This document shows, piece by piece, positions 34,472 through 43,568 of a stretch of DNA of 64,000 bases (position 1 is the first letter of the stretch; each line of letters opens with the position of its first letter). Made by a program: the position numbers and the translations under genes. The DNA lies in NCBI RefSeq assembly GCF_001864895.1, contig NZ_MJGO01000041.1:176610-240609 (forward strand), read 5' to 3'. Below the pieces are notes generated by a model. That model did no database searches. It saw only the letters and a list, made by a program, of their open reading frames with translations, and had not been told where the DNA came from. The DNA is from Curtobacterium sp. MCBA15_009. GTDB lineage: Bacteria; Actinomycetota; Actinomycetes; Actinomycetales; Microbacteriaceae.

Positions 34472-36061
34472 ATGCGACGCAGGACGATCACCGCGCTGGC
34501 CGCGGCCGCCACCGTGGTGCTGGTGGCCACGGGCTGTTCGGCCGGCGGGGACGCCGACTCCGCCGCCGGCGGCGGCAGCCTGGTCTACGCCACCGGGGAG
34601 CCCGACCACCTGACCCCGGGACGCCAGACCGTCGCGTTCACGCAGACCCTGGCCCTGTTCGCCCCGCTCACCGAGACCGACGCCGACGGCGAGCTCCAGG
34701 ACGTCGCCGCCGAGAGCGTCACGAGCGACGACGCCACCACGTGGACGATCACGCTCCGCGACGGGTGGGAGTTCCAGAACGGCGAGCCCGTCACGCCCGA
34801 GAGCTACGTGAAGGCGTGGAACCACACCGCCTACGGGCCGAACGCCTGGGAGAACAGCGGCCAGCTCGCCGCGATCGTCGGCTACTCGGACCTCAACCCC
34901 GCGAAGGGCACCCCGACGACGAAGGAGATGTCCGGGCTGCGGGTCACCGGCGACGACACCTTCACCGTGACGCTCACCCACGCGGACAGCCAGTTCCCGC
35001 TGCAGCTCAGCCAGGCGCAGACCGCGTTCTACCCGATGCCCGAGGCCGCCTACGACGACCTGAAGGCCTACGACGCGAAGCCGATCGGCAACGGCCCCTA
35101 CGAGATGACCGAGGCGCGGAAGGCGAACCAGGAGTTCACCGTCAGCGCCTGGTCCGGCTACCAGGGCACGAAGGCGAAGACCGACGAGGTCACCTTCCGG
35201 CCGTACTCGGACATGAACACCGCCTACACCGACGTCCTCGCCGGCAACGCGGACGTGCTGTTCCTGCCGACCGACAAGATGACGAGCGCCGACGCCGACT
35301 TCGGCGACCGGCTGCACTCGTTCGACGCCCCCGGCATCGACTACCTCGGCTTCCCGCTCTGGGACGACCGGTACGCCGACCCCGACGTCCGCCGCGCGAT
35401 CTCGATGTCCATCGACCGCGACGAGGTGAACGACGCCATCTACGGCGGCCTGTACGAACCCGCCACCGCGCTCACCCCGCCGAACATGTCCGGCACGCAG
35501 GAGGGCATCTGCGGCGAGGCGTGCGAGTTCGACCCGGCGGCGGCCAAGCAGCTCCTGGCCGACGCCGGCGGGTTCGAGGGCTCGATCACGCTCGTGTACC
35601 CGGGCGGCAACGGCCTCGACTCGCTGTACGAGGCCTACGCGAACCAGATCCGGCAGAACCTCGGCGTCGACACCGAGGCTAAGGCCACCACCGACTGGGC
35701 GTCGTACTACTCGCAGCTCACCGACAAGGAGATCGAGGGCCCGCACTTCGGCCACTGGGGTGCCCTGTACGCCAGCCAGCAGAACACCCTCCGGGCGCTG
35801 TTCACCACCGCCGGCGGGTGCGCGCCCTGCACCGGGTACTACCAGTCCGACCAGGTCGACGAGCTCCTGGCGAAGGCGGACTCCGCCGGCTCCCAGGACG
35901 AGGCGAACGACTACTACGCCCAGACCCAGGAGGCCGTCCTGGCCGACTTCCCGGTCGTGCCGACCTTCTTCGACAAGTACTCGTACGTCGTCAGCGAGAA
36001 GATCGCGTCGCTGCCCGCCGTCGACGGCAGCCCGGTCGTCCCGCAGATCACCGTGCAGTAG
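34472..36061 (+). CDS. Oligopeptide ABC transporter substrate-binding lipoprotein
   Basis: The 529-residue family-5 solute-binding protein has a signal peptide and lipobox LVATGCS with Cys22, so it is anchored to the outer face of the membrane. Family features include TWTITLRDGWEFQNGEPVT, AWNHTAYGPNA, and DVRRAISMSIDRDEV. It captures peptides for the DppB/DppC-type permeases. The ATG at 34472 has GAGGAG upstream. It is the first gene of an operon that also holds two hydrolases. Confidence 0.93.
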   Translation: MRRRTITALAAAATVVLVATGCSAGGDADSAAGGGSLVYATGEPDHLTPGRQTVAFTQTLALFAPLTETDADGELQDVAAESVTSDDATTWTITLRDGWEFQNGEPVTPESYVKAWNHTAYGPNAWENSGQLAAIVGYSDLNPAKGTPTTKEMSGLRVTGDDTFTVTLTHADSQFPLQLSQAQTAFYPMPEAAYDDLKAYDAKPIGNGPYEMTEARKANQEFTVSAWSGYQGTKAKTDEVTFRPYSDMNTAYTDVLAGNADVLFLPTDKMTSADADFGDRLHSFDAPGIDYLGFPLWDDRYADPDVRRAISMSIDRDEVNDAIYGGLYEPATALTPPNMSGTQEGICGEACEFDPAAAKQLLADAGGFEGSITLVYPGGNGLDSLYEAYANQIRQNLGVDTEAKATTDWASYYSQLTDKEIEGPHFGHWGALYASQQNTLRALFTTAGGCAPCTGYYQSDQVDELLAKADSAGSQDEANDYYAQTQEAVLADFPVVPTFFDKYSYVVSEKIASLPAVDGSPVVPQITVQ

Positions 36062-36077
36062 GGACCGGCACCACCAC

Positions 36078-37481
36078 ATGGACCAGCGCACCGTCCTCCG
36101 CCTCGCGACCTCGGTCCCCGACCGCGACGGCTTCCCCCTCGTCGACGACCTGCACGCCCGGTTCGCCGCGCTCGCCGCGGCCCACCCGGACCGGGTCACG
36201 GTCACCCGCATCGGCACCAGCCGGCTCGGCGAACCGCTCCACAGCTACCGGATCGGGTCCGGGTCGCACGCCGCCGTCGTCGTCGGCGGCGTGCACCCGA
36301 ACGAACCGATCGGCTCGTGGACAGCGCTGCACCTCGCCGAGACGATGGCCACCGACACCGCGACGGCCGACGCGCTCGACACCACCTGGCACGTCGTCCC
36401 GACCATCGACCCGGACGGCATGCGGCTCAACGAGGCGTGGTTCCACGACCCGCACGACCGGGTCCGGTACGCCCGGGGCTTCTACCGGCCCGCGCCCGAC
36501 AGCCAGGTGGAGTGGACGTTCCCGAACAGCCACGGGTCGGTGTACTTCGACCAGGTGCTCCCAGAGACGCTCGCGTTCATGCGGCTCATCGACGACACCG
36601 AGCCCGAGCTGCTCGTGAGCCTGCACAACGGTGAGATGGGCGGCGTCTACTACTACCTGTCCGAGGACCTGCCCGACGTCATCGACACCCTGCACGCGGT
36701 CCCGGCCGCGCTCGGGCTGCCGCTCGACACCGGGGAGCCGGAGTCGCCGTACCTGCGCGCGTTCGCCCCCGCGGTGTTCGCGATGGAGGGCGTCGAGGCC
36801 GCGTACGACTACCTCGAGGGGCTCGGCATCGACCCCGGCGAGCACATCCACGGCGCCTCGAGCGCGGCGTGGGCGATGCGCCACGGGGCCCTGTGCCTGG
36901 TGGCGGAACTGCCGTACTGGAGCCACCCGGACGCCGACGACCAGACCCCGACGTCCGAGCCGTACGCCCACCTGCTCCGCCGGTGCGCCGACGCCCTCGG
37001 CGCCTCGGGCGCGGAGCTGCAGGAGGTCCTCGACGCCGCGACGCCGATGCTCACGATCGAGACGCCGTTCCTCGAGGGTTCCCGCGCGTTCATCCCGATG
37101 ATCGGCGGGATGACCGACACCGACCGTGCCCGTGCCGACCGCGAGCCGGCGGAGCGGATGGCCACGGTCGCGGAGCGCTTCGGCTGCGAGGACCTGGTCC
37201 GCTGCTTCCGCCTGCGCTACGGCGGCATGCTGCTCCGCGCGCTCGAGGCCGAGACCGTCGCCGGCACCGCCCCTGCGCCGCTGCGGCGGCTCCGCGACCG
37301 CCTGGCGGAGCGCTACGCGGTCTGGCAGGCGGACGAGGCGACCGGCGCCGAACCGATCCCGATCAGCAAGCTGGTGGGGGTGCAGTACGGGGCGATCCTC
37401 GCCTGCGCGGCGCACGTGGCGGACCCGACCCGCGCCTCCCGACCGCAGCTGGTCACCACGGGACGGACGGGAGGCGCGTGA
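36078..37481 (+). CDS. M14-family zinc carboxypeptidase
   Basis: The 467-residue cytoplasmic enzyme has the M14 metal motif HPNE (His73, Glu76), third ligand in LLVSLHNGEMGG (His183) and a candidate catalytic Glu277 in LVAELPYW. It is expected to trim C-terminal residues from imported peptides. No signal peptide is present, which fits processing after uptake. The gene's 3' end (GRTGGA) coincides with a copy of the dispersed palindromic motif (37431-37478). It is followed by the permease with TGATG overlap. Confidence 0.88.
   Translation: MDQRTVLRLATSVPDRDGFPLVDDLHARFAALAAAHPDRVTVTRIGTSRLGEPLHSYRIGSGSHAAVVVGGVHPNEPIGSWTALHLAETMATDTATADALDTTWHVVPTIDPDGMRLNEAWFHDPHDRVRYARGFYRPAPDSQVEWTFPNSHGSVYFDQVLPETLAFMRLIDDTEPELLVSLHNGEMGGVYYYLSEDLPDVIDTLHAVPAALGLPLDTGEPESPYLRAFAPAVFAMEGVEAAYDYLEGLGIDPGEHIHGASSAAWAMRHGALCLVAELPYWSHPDADDQTPTSEPYAHLLRRCADALGASGAELQEVLDAATPMLTIETPFLEGSRAFIPMIGGMTDTDRARADREPAERMATVAERFGCEDLVRCFRLRYGGMLLRALEAETVAGTAPAPLRRLRDRLAERYAVWQADEATGAEPIPISKLVGVQYGAILACAAHVADPTRASRPQLVTTGRTGGA
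37431..37478. repeat. Inverted pair of the GGACGGGAGGCGCG motif
   Basis: CGCGCCTCCCGACCG (37431-37445) faces CGGACGGGAGGCGCG (37464-37478). It spans the last codons of the M14 gene and includes the GGAGG that probably serves the next start codon. Confidence 0.75.
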
Positions 37482-38422
37482 TGCGCCCGGCGCTCGCCGT
37501 CGGCCGTCGGTTCGGCGGCCTGGTCGTGGTGTTCCTCGGGGTGACGTTCCTCATCTACGCGATGACCTTCGCGCTGCCGGGCGACCCGATCCGGGCGCTC
37601 GGCGGCGACCGACCGCTCAGCGACGCGGTCGTCCGCGCGCTCCGGGCCGAGTACCACCTCGACCAGCCGCTCTGGGAGCAGTACCTGCGGTACATCGGCG
37701 GGCTGTTCCGCGGCGACTTCGGCACCGACTTCAGCGGTGAGTCCGTCGGCGAGCAGATGGCCTCGCGGTGGCCGGTGACGGTCACGCTCGCGCTCACCGC
37801 GTGGGCGCTCGAGATCGTGCTCGGCATCGGACTCGGCGTGCTCTCCGCGCTGCGCCGCGGCACGGTCCTCGACAAGACCGTGCTCGTCGGCACGATCGTC
37901 GTCGGCGCGGTGCCGGTCTTCGTGCTCGGGGTCGCCCTGCAACTCGTGTTCTCGGTGCGGCTGCACTGGTTCCCGGTCGCCGGTGCGACCGCCGGGTGGC
38001 CCACCGCCTACGTGCTGCCGGCCCTCGTCATCGCCCTGTTCGGGCTGGCGGCGGTGTCGCGGCTGACCCGCACCTCGGTGATCGAGACGCTCGACGCCGA
38101 CCACGTGCGCACCGTGCGGGCGAAGGGGCTGACCCCTGGTCGGATCGTCGGCGTGCACGTCATGCGGAACTCGCTCATCCCGACCGCCACCTACCTGGCG
38201 ACCGACCTCGGCTACCTGATGGGCGGCACCGTCGTCATCGAGGGCATCTTCAACCTGCCCGGCGTCGGGAACCTGCTGTTCCAGGGCATCCGCTCGCACG
38301 AGGGCGCCGTCGTCGTCGGGATCTCGACCGCCCTCATCCTGGTGTTCCTCGTCACGAGCGTGCTCGTCGACCTACTGCACGCCGCCCTCGACCCCCGTGT
38401 CCGGACCGGAGCCGCCCGATGA
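37481..38422 (+). CDS. Peptide ABC transporter permease, DppB-type
   Basis: The 313-residue membrane protein follows the DppB/OppB plan: an N-terminal helix (GLVVVFLGVTFLIYAMTFAL), PGDPIRAL, and five C-terminal helices with the EAA loop VRTVRAKGLTPGRIV. It forms half of the peptide translocation pore with the next gene. It overlaps its neighbours by one base upstream and four bases downstream. Confidence 0.92.
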   Translation: MRPALAVGRRFGGLVVVFLGVTFLIYAMTFALPGDPIRALGGDRPLSDAVVRALRAEYHLDQPLWEQYLRYIGGLFRGDFGTDFSGESVGEQMASRWPVTVTLALTAWALEIVLGIGLGVLSALRRGTVLDKTVLVGTIVVGAVPVFVLGVALQLVFSVRLHWFPVAGATAGWPTAYVLPALVIALFGLAAVSRLTRTSVIETLDADHVRTVRAKGLTPGRIVGVHVMRNSLIPTATYLATDLGYLMGGTVVIEGIFNLPGVGNLLFQGIRSHEGAVVVGISTALILVFLVTSVLVDLLHAALDPRVRTGAAR

Positions 38423-39309
38423 CCACCGCAGCCCTCAGCGCCACCGTCGAACCCGTCGTCGCCGGTCGCCGGCGCCCCCTGCTCGCCGTCGTCCGCACCC
38501 CCGGGTTCTGGCTGCCCGCCGGCGTCCTCGCGGTGGTGCTCCTCGTCGCCGCGTTCCCGCAGCTGCTCGCGGGGCTGTTCGGCCACGGCGACCCCCGCGC
38601 GTGCGACCTCGGCCGGAGCGGCGACGCCCCGACCGACGGCCACCCGTTCGGCTTCGACCTGCAGGGCTGCGACGTCTACGCCAACGTCGTGCACGGCACG
38701 CGGTCCTCGGTCGCCGTCGCCGTGCTCACCACGGTGCTCGCCGGAGTCGTCGCGGTCGTCGTCGGGACGGTCGCGGGCATGGTCGGCGGCTGGGTGGACG
38801 CCGCCCTCGCCCGGCTCACCGACGTGTTCCTCGGCTTCCCCTTCCTGCTCGGCGCCGTCGTGGTGCTCAACAGCGTGGGGGAGCGGTCGGTGCTGACGGT
38901 GTCGCTCGTGCTCGCCCTGTTCGGGTGGCCGACGATGGCCCGGCTCGTGCGGTCGAGCGTCCGCAGCGTCCGGAACGCCGAGTTCGTGCTCGCCGCCCGC
39001 ACGATGGGGCTGTCCACCTGGCGGATCACGACCCGGTACGTGCTGCCCTCGTCGGTCTCGCCGCTCCTCGTGCTCGCGACCATCACCGTCGGCGGGGTCA
39101 TCGTGTCCGAATCGACGCTCACCTACCTCGGCATCGGGCTCGAGCGGCCGGCGGTCTCCTGGGGGCTGCAGCTGTCCGCCGCCACCTCGCAGTTCCTCCG
39201 CGCCCCGCACATGCTCGTCGCGCCCGCGGCGTTCCTCGCCGTGACCGTGCTCGCCGTCATCGCCCTCGGCGACACCCTGCGCGCCGCGCTCGACCCACGC
39301 CGACGCTGA
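38419..39309 (+). CDS. Peptide ABC transporter permease, DppC-type
   Basis: The 296-residue protein has the DppC layout: a first helix near 30-50, a periplasmic loop with HPFGFDLQGCDVYANVVHGTR, then the permease core with EAA loop AARTMGLSTWRITTRYVL. It partners the DppB-type protein. Start ATG 38419 overlaps the preceding stop (ATGA). Confidence 0.92.
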   Translation: MTTAALSATVEPVVAGRRRPLLAVVRTPGFWLPAGVLAVVLLVAAFPQLLAGLFGHGDPRACDLGRSGDAPTDGHPFGFDLQGCDVYANVVHGTRSSVAVAVLTTVLAGVVAVVVGTVAGMVGGWVDAALARLTDVFLGFPFLLGAVVVLNSVGERSVLTVSLVLALFGWPTMARLVRSSVRSVRNAEFVLAARTMGLSTWRITTRYVLPSSVSPLLVLATITVGGVIVSESTLTYLGIGLERPAVSWGLQLSAATSQFLRAPHMLVAPAAFLAVTVLAVIALGDTLRAALDPRRR

Positions 39310-39315
39310 CCCGCC

Positions 39316-39390
39316 GCGCGCGGCACCCGACCCGCGACGGTGTCGCGCGCGGCACTCGACCCGCATCGGTGTGGCGCGCAAGACTCGACG
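39316..39390. repeat. 29-bp tandem repeat, 2.5 copies
   Basis: Units beginning GCGCGCGGCACYCGACCCGC repeat at 39316, 39345 and, more diverged, 39374. They sit in the only sizeable gap of the peptide operon, between the permease and the serine hydrolase, and could form RNA structure. Confidence 0.75.
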
Positions 39391-39412
39391 TACCGCTCTC
39401 GAAAGGACCACC

Positions 39413-40822
39413 GTGACCGACACCCTCGCCGCATACCGCACGACCCTGCCCTACGTCCACGACTGGGTGTCGTACAAGGTCTGGCAACTGCGCGTGCCCG
39501 GCGTGCAGGTCGCCGTCGGGTACGGCGGCGAGGTCCTGTTCGACGAGGCGTGGGGCCACGCCGACGTCGAGGCCGGGCGTCGCCTGACCACCACGGACCT
39601 GTTCCGCATCGCCTCGCACTCGAAGACCTTCACCGCGACGGCGCTGCTGCAGCTCGCCGAGCGCGGCGCCCTGCGCCTCGACGACACGGTCGGCACCCAC
39701 CTGCCCGCACTCGTCGAGGGCGGTTCCCCGATCGCCGACGCGACCATCCGCGAGCTCATGGAGATGGGCGCCGGCGTCATCCGCGACGGCCACGACGGCG
39801 ACTACTGGTCGCTCCTGCGGCCGTTCCCCGACGAGCAGGAGCTCCTCGCGCTCGTCCTCGACCGCGGCCAGAAGGTGCCGACGGGTTCGTCGTTCAACTA
39901 CTCGAACCTCGGCTACTCGCTGCTCGGGCTCGTCATCGCGGCGGTCTCCGGCCGGTCGTACAACGACTTCGTCCGCGAGTCGATCACCGAGCCGCTCGGC
40001 CTGCGGAACACCGGTCCGGACTGGGACCCGACCCGTGCCGACGACTTCGTGGTCGGGTACACCGGCTTCCACACCGCGCGGCACCGGCAGCGCATCGACC
40101 ACGTCGACACCCGGGCGATGGCTGCCGCGACCGGCTTCCACGGCACCGCGTCCGACCTGGTCCGGTACTTCTCCCAGCACGTCATCGGCCAGGGCACCCT
40201 GCTCGACGACCACTCGAAGCGCCTGGCGCAGCGCAAGGCCTGGAGCGCCACCGACGACCCGGCCGCCCGCGGCTACGGCGCCGGCTTCATCGTCGACCGC
40301 ATCAACGGGCGTGAGGTCCGCGGCCACTCCGGCGGCTTCCCCGGCCACATCACGCAGTCGATGTTCGACCCCGCCTCCGGCCTCGTCGTGTCCGTGCTGA
40401 CGAGCGCCGCCGCGGGGCCGGCGACGCTCATCGCGACCGCGATCATCGAGATGCTCGACGCCGCGGCCGACGCCGACGCACCCGGCACGCCCGTGCCCGA
40501 CGACGTCGACACCGCTGCCTACACCGGACGCTTCGCGAACCCGTGGGGCGTCACCGACGTCGCCCGGATCGGCGACCGGCTCGTCCTGGTGGACCCGTCC
40601 GCACCGTCGCCGCTCGAGACCCCGACCCGGCTCGAGGTCGTCGACGCCGACACCCTCCGGATGACCCACGGCAACCGCTTCGGGTCGGTGGACGAGGACG
40701 TCACCTACGACCGTGCGGCCGACGGCACCGTCCGCTCGATCCGCGGCGGCGGCGGCATGTCCGAGGAACCGTGGACGATCCCGGTCGAGTCGCCCGAGGT
40801 GGCCGCAGGGCTCGCGTCGTGA
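39413..40822 (+). CDS. Serine hydrolase, beta-lactamase class C / D-aminopeptidase-like
   Basis: The 469-residue penicillin-binding-fold enzyme has SxxK (S68-HS-K71), YSN at 163-165 and the third motif as HSGG in RGHSGGFPGH. No signal peptide is evident, so it appears cytoplasmic, unlike a resistance beta-lactamase. With a peptide transporter and carboxypeptidase it probably hydrolyses D-amino-acid-containing or muropeptide-derived peptides; this is inferred from context. The GTG at 39413 has GAAAGGA upstream. Confidence 0.88.
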   Translation: MTDTLAAYRTTLPYVHDWVSYKVWQLRVPGVQVAVGYGGEVLFDEAWGHADVEAGRRLTTTDLFRIASHSKTFTATALLQLAERGALRLDDTVGTHLPALVEGGSPIADATIRELMEMGAGVIRDGHDGDYWSLLRPFPDEQELLALVLDRGQKVPTGSSFNYSNLGYSLLGLVIAAVSGRSYNDFVRESITEPLGLRNTGPDWDPTRADDFVVGYTGFHTARHRQRIDHVDTRAMAAATGFHGTASDLVRYFSQHVIGQGTLLDDHSKRLAQRKAWSATDDPAARGYGAGFIVDRINGREVRGHSGGFPGHITQSMFDPASGLVVSVLTSAAAGPATLIATAIIEMLDAAADADAPGTPVPDDVDTAAYTGRFANPWGVTDVARIGDRLVLVDPSAPSPLETPTRLEVVDADTLRMTHGNRFGSVDEDVTYDRAADGTVRSIRGGGGMSEEPWTIPVESPEVAAGLAS

Positions 40823-41388
40823 CCGGCCCGGGGGCGTCCACGGGGGAGACCGGCGGCGCCGACGACCGGCTGCTCGAGCCGGAACGGCAGGCCTTCGTCG
40901 AGGAGTTCGCCCTGATGCTCAACGACGCCGCGGGCATGCCCCTCACCGACGCCCGGGTGCTCGGCTACCTGCTGGTGACCCGCGCGCCGCACTCGTCCTC
41001 CGCCGACCTGCAGGCGGCCCTCGGCGCGAGCTCCGGGTCGATCTCGATGGCGACGCGACGGCTCGTCGAGACCGGGTTCGTGAAGCGCCACACCGTCCCC
41101 GGCGAGCGCAGCCACTACTTCCGCGCCGAGGCGGACGTCTGGGGCTCCTGGCTCGCGGGGGAGCGCAAGTACCTGGACCGGCAGCGCGACGTCATCGGCC
41201 GGGGGCTCGCGATCGTCGAGTCCGCCGGGCGCACCGCCGCGGGGGACGTGGACGCCGAGGTGCGCGAACGCCTGCTGAACGGCCGCGACTACATGCAGTG
41301 GCTGCAGGGCTACCACCACGAGATGCTCCAGGAGTGGGAGGCGTTCAAGGCCGCCCGCGACGACACCGACCGATCGGAGACCCCATGA
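40819..41388 (+). CDS. GbsR/MarR-family transcriptional regulator
   Basis: The 189-residue winged-helix protein has RVLGYLLVTRAPHSSSADLQAALGAS and SGSISMATRRLVETGFVKR, followed by a wing and a helical dimer region. This resembles GbsR-type repressors. It lies inside the peptide operon with 4-base overlaps on both sides, so it is made together with the transporter and likely gives autoregulation through the GTTTCA palindrome at 34364. Confidence 0.9.
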   Translation: MTGPGASTGETGGADDRLLEPERQAFVEEFALMLNDAAGMPLTDARVLGYLLVTRAPHSSSADLQAALGASSGSISMATRRLVETGFVKRHTVPGERSHYFRAEADVWGSWLAGERKYLDRQRDVIGRGLAIVESAGRTAAGDVDAEVRERLLNGRDYMQWLQGYHHEMLQEWEAFKAARDDTDRSETP

Positions 41389-43037
41389 CCGACGTCCTGC
41401 ACGTCGACCACCTCACCGTCACCTTCGACGTGGACGGCACCGAGGTGCGCGCGGTCGACGACGCCTCGTTCACGGTCGGTCGCGGCGAGGTCGTCGCCGT
41501 CGTCGGGGAGTCCGGGTCGGGCAAGAGCATGACGGCGATGACCGCGATGGGCATCGCCCCGGAGGGTGCCCGCGCCACCGGCAGCGTCCGCCTCGGCGAC
41601 CTCGAGGTCGTCGGCGCCGACGAACGGGCCATGCGCGGGGTCCGCGGCCGCAGCGTCTCGATGGTCTTCCAGGACCCGTCGGCGGCGCTCGACCCGGTCT
41701 TCACCATCGGCTTCCAGATCGCCGAGTCCGTCCGCCGCGCCGACCCGGGTCTGGACCGTGCCGCCGTCCGCGCGCGCTCGGTCGAGCTGCTGCGCGCCGT
41801 CGAGGTGCCGGATCCGGAGCGTCGACTGCGGCAGTACCCGCACGAGCTCTCCGGCGGTCAGGCGCAGCGGGTGATGATCGCGATGGCGCTCGCCGCCGAC
41901 CCGGACCTGCTCATCGCCGACGAGCCCACCACGGCGCTCGACGTCACGGTGCAGGCCGAGGTGCTCGACGTCATCCGCGCGCTCCGGGAGCGCACCGGCA
42001 CCGCGGTCCTGCTCATCACCCACGACATGGGCGTCGTCGCCGACATCGCCGACCGGGTGGTCGTCATGCGCCGTGGTCGCGTCGTCGAGACGGGCACGGT
42101 GGGCGCCGTCTTCGCCGCGCCGACCGCCGAGTACACGCGCGACCTGCTCGCCGCGGTCCCGCGCATGGGCACCGGGTCCGGTGGGGAGGCCCGGCTCGGC
42201 CCCGCCGCGACGCCCCCGTCGCCCGTCCTCGACGTCCGACACCTCGTGGTCGAGTACGGCGGTGCCCTGAGCGGCCGCTTCCGCGCCGTCGACGACGTGT
42301 CGTTCTCGGTGGAGCGCGGCGAGATCGTCGGACTCGTGGGGGAGTCCGGCAGCGGGAAGACGACCATCGGCCGGGCCGCCGTCGGCCTCGCGCCGATCAC
42401 GTCCGGCTCCGTCGTGGTCGACGGCACCGACGTGGCGGGAGCCGGCCGCGTCGGCCGACGCGCGATGCGACGGCACGTCGGTGTCGTGTTCCAGAACCCG
42501 CTCCGCTCGTTGAACCCCCGGTACACGGTCGGGCAGACCGTCGCCGAGCCGCTCCGGCAGATCCTGCGCCTGCCGACGCCGCAGGTCGACGAGCGGGTCG
42601 ACCGGCTGCTCGCCGACGTCGGACTCGACGGCGGCTTCCGCGAGCGCTACCCGCACGAGCTCTCCGGCGGCCAGCGGCAACGTGTCGCGATCGCCCGCGC
42701 GGTGGCGCTCGACCCCGCCCTGCTCATCGCCGACGAGCCGACGAGCGCCCTCGACGTCTCCGTGCAGGCCCGGGTGCTCGACGTCTTCCGCGAGCTGCAG
42801 GAACGCCTGGGCTTCGCCTGCCTCTTCGTCACCCACGACCTGGCCGTCGTCGACACGCTGTGCGACCGGGTCGTCGTGCTGCACCACGGGACGATCGTCG
42901 AGCAGGGAACACGCGACGCCGTCCTGCGGTCGCCGAGCGACCCGTACACGCGGCGGCTCGTGCAGGCGGCTCCGGTGCCGGACCCCGACGAGCAGGCGGC
43001 GCGGCGTGCGGTCCGCCTCGCCGAGCGGGTCGGTTGA
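41385..43037 (+). CDS. Fused peptide ABC transporter ATPase (DppD-DppF type)
   Basis: The 550-residue protein carries two complete ATPase domains. Each has Walker A (GESGSGKS and GESGSGKT), an LSGGQ signature (LSGGQAQR and LSGGQRQR) and Walker B ([12 protein letters not shown] and [12 protein letters not shown]). It energises the two permeases as a single polypeptide. The linker at about 262-282 ([15 protein letters not shown]) is encoded by a copy of the dispersed motif (42183-42199). This is the last gene of the operon. Confidence 0.95.
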   Translation: MTDVLHVDHLTVTFDVDGTEVRAVDDASFTVGRGEVVAVVGESGSGKSMTAMTAMGIAPEGARATGSVRLGDLEVVGADERAMRGVRGRSVSMVFQDPSAALDPVFTIGFQIAESVRRADPGLDRAAVRARSVELLRAVEVPDPERRLRQYPHELSGGQAQRVMIAMALAADPDLLIADEPTTALDVTVQAEVLDVIRALRERTGTAVLLITHDMGVVADIADRVVVMRRGRVVETGTVGAVFAAPTAEYTRDLLAAVPRMGTGSGGEARLGPAATPPSPVLDVRHLVVEYGGALSGRFRAVDDVSFSVERGEIVGLVGESGSGKTTIGRAAVGLAPITSGSVVVDGTDVAGAGRVGRRAMRRHVGVVFQNPLRSLNPRYTVGQTVAEPLRQILRLPTPQVDERVDRLLADVGLDGGFRERYPHELSGGQRQRVAIARAVALDPALLIADEPTSALDVSVQARVLDVFRELQERLGFACLFVTHDLAVVDTLCDRVVVLHHGTIVEQGTRDAVLRSPSDPYTRRLVQAAPVPDPDEQAARRAVRLAERVG

Positions 43038-43073
43038 GCACTCGGCTGGACAACCGGTGCAACAACACGGCGG

Positions 43074-43122
43074 CTGACGGTCTCGGTTCGTGAACTCCGG
43101 GGTTCGTGAACCGAGAACGTCA
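43074..43122. repeat. 49-bp palindromic element, copy a
   Basis: Begins CTGACGGTCTCGGTTCGTG and ends GTGAACCGAGAACGTCA, nearly self-complementary. It lies 36 bases past the ABC ATPase stop. Confidence 0.85.
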
Positions 43123-43261
43123 GAGGCTGGGGGATGACCGCCACCGCGCGCTGGCCTGGCGCCGTCCGCACAGCCCGGATCCCGCTGGAGCCGAATCTGA
43201 CCCGCCCCGCCCTGCCCCAACCCGCCCGGTGACTGTGACTGTGGTGGTGGCGGCTGCGGTT

Positions 43262-43309
43262 GCAGTGGCAGTGGCAGTGGCAGTGGCAGTGGCAGTGGCA
43301 GTGGCAGCG
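43262..43309. repeat. GCAGTG hexanucleotide run
   Basis: Seven perfect GCAGTG units and one GCAGCG follow head to tail. It is non-coding, though such runs are prone to slippage. Confidence 0.9.
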
Positions 43310-43398
43310 GCGCTGGCAGCGTCGGTGACGCCCGTTGCAGGCCCTCCACCCGGTGCACTCCGCCGCCCGATCGTCCTGGATGCGGGGGTCCTGCGCAA

Positions 43399-43447
43399 CT
43401 GACGGTTCTGGTTGGTGAATCGTGGGATCCGTGTACCGCGACCGTCA
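43399..43447. repeat. 49-bp palindromic element, copy b
   Basis: Begins CTGACGGTTCTGGTTGGTG and ends GTACCGCGACCGTCA. It differs from copy c at one base. Confidence 0.85.
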
Positions 43448-43519
43448 TCGGCGGCTGGTGATGATCGCTTCCCGTGTTGCTTCGTCTGCCGCAGGGGAGC
43501 ACGTCTCCTTTCTGCGCGG

Positions 43520-43568
43520 CTGACGGTTCTGGTTGGTGAATCGTGGGATCCGTGCACCGCGACCGTCA
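43520..43568. repeat. 49-bp palindromic element, copy c
   Basis: One base different from copy b. Its right edge supplies the TGA stop codon (43566-43568) of the minus-strand AraC gene. Confidence 0.85.

Larger units (their letters stand above)
43038..43565. other. Gene-free interval between convergent genes
   Basis: These 528 bases separate the ABC ATPase and AraC stop codons. They contain three copies of a 49-bp palindromic element and a hexanucleotide run, and no supportable gene. Confidence 0.75.

Noticed and set aside
39413..40822. Beta-lactam resistance gene
   Set aside because: Class-C fold is present but there is no signal peptide and the gene lies within a peptide-uptake operon, so peptide hydrolysis is more likely than drug resistance.
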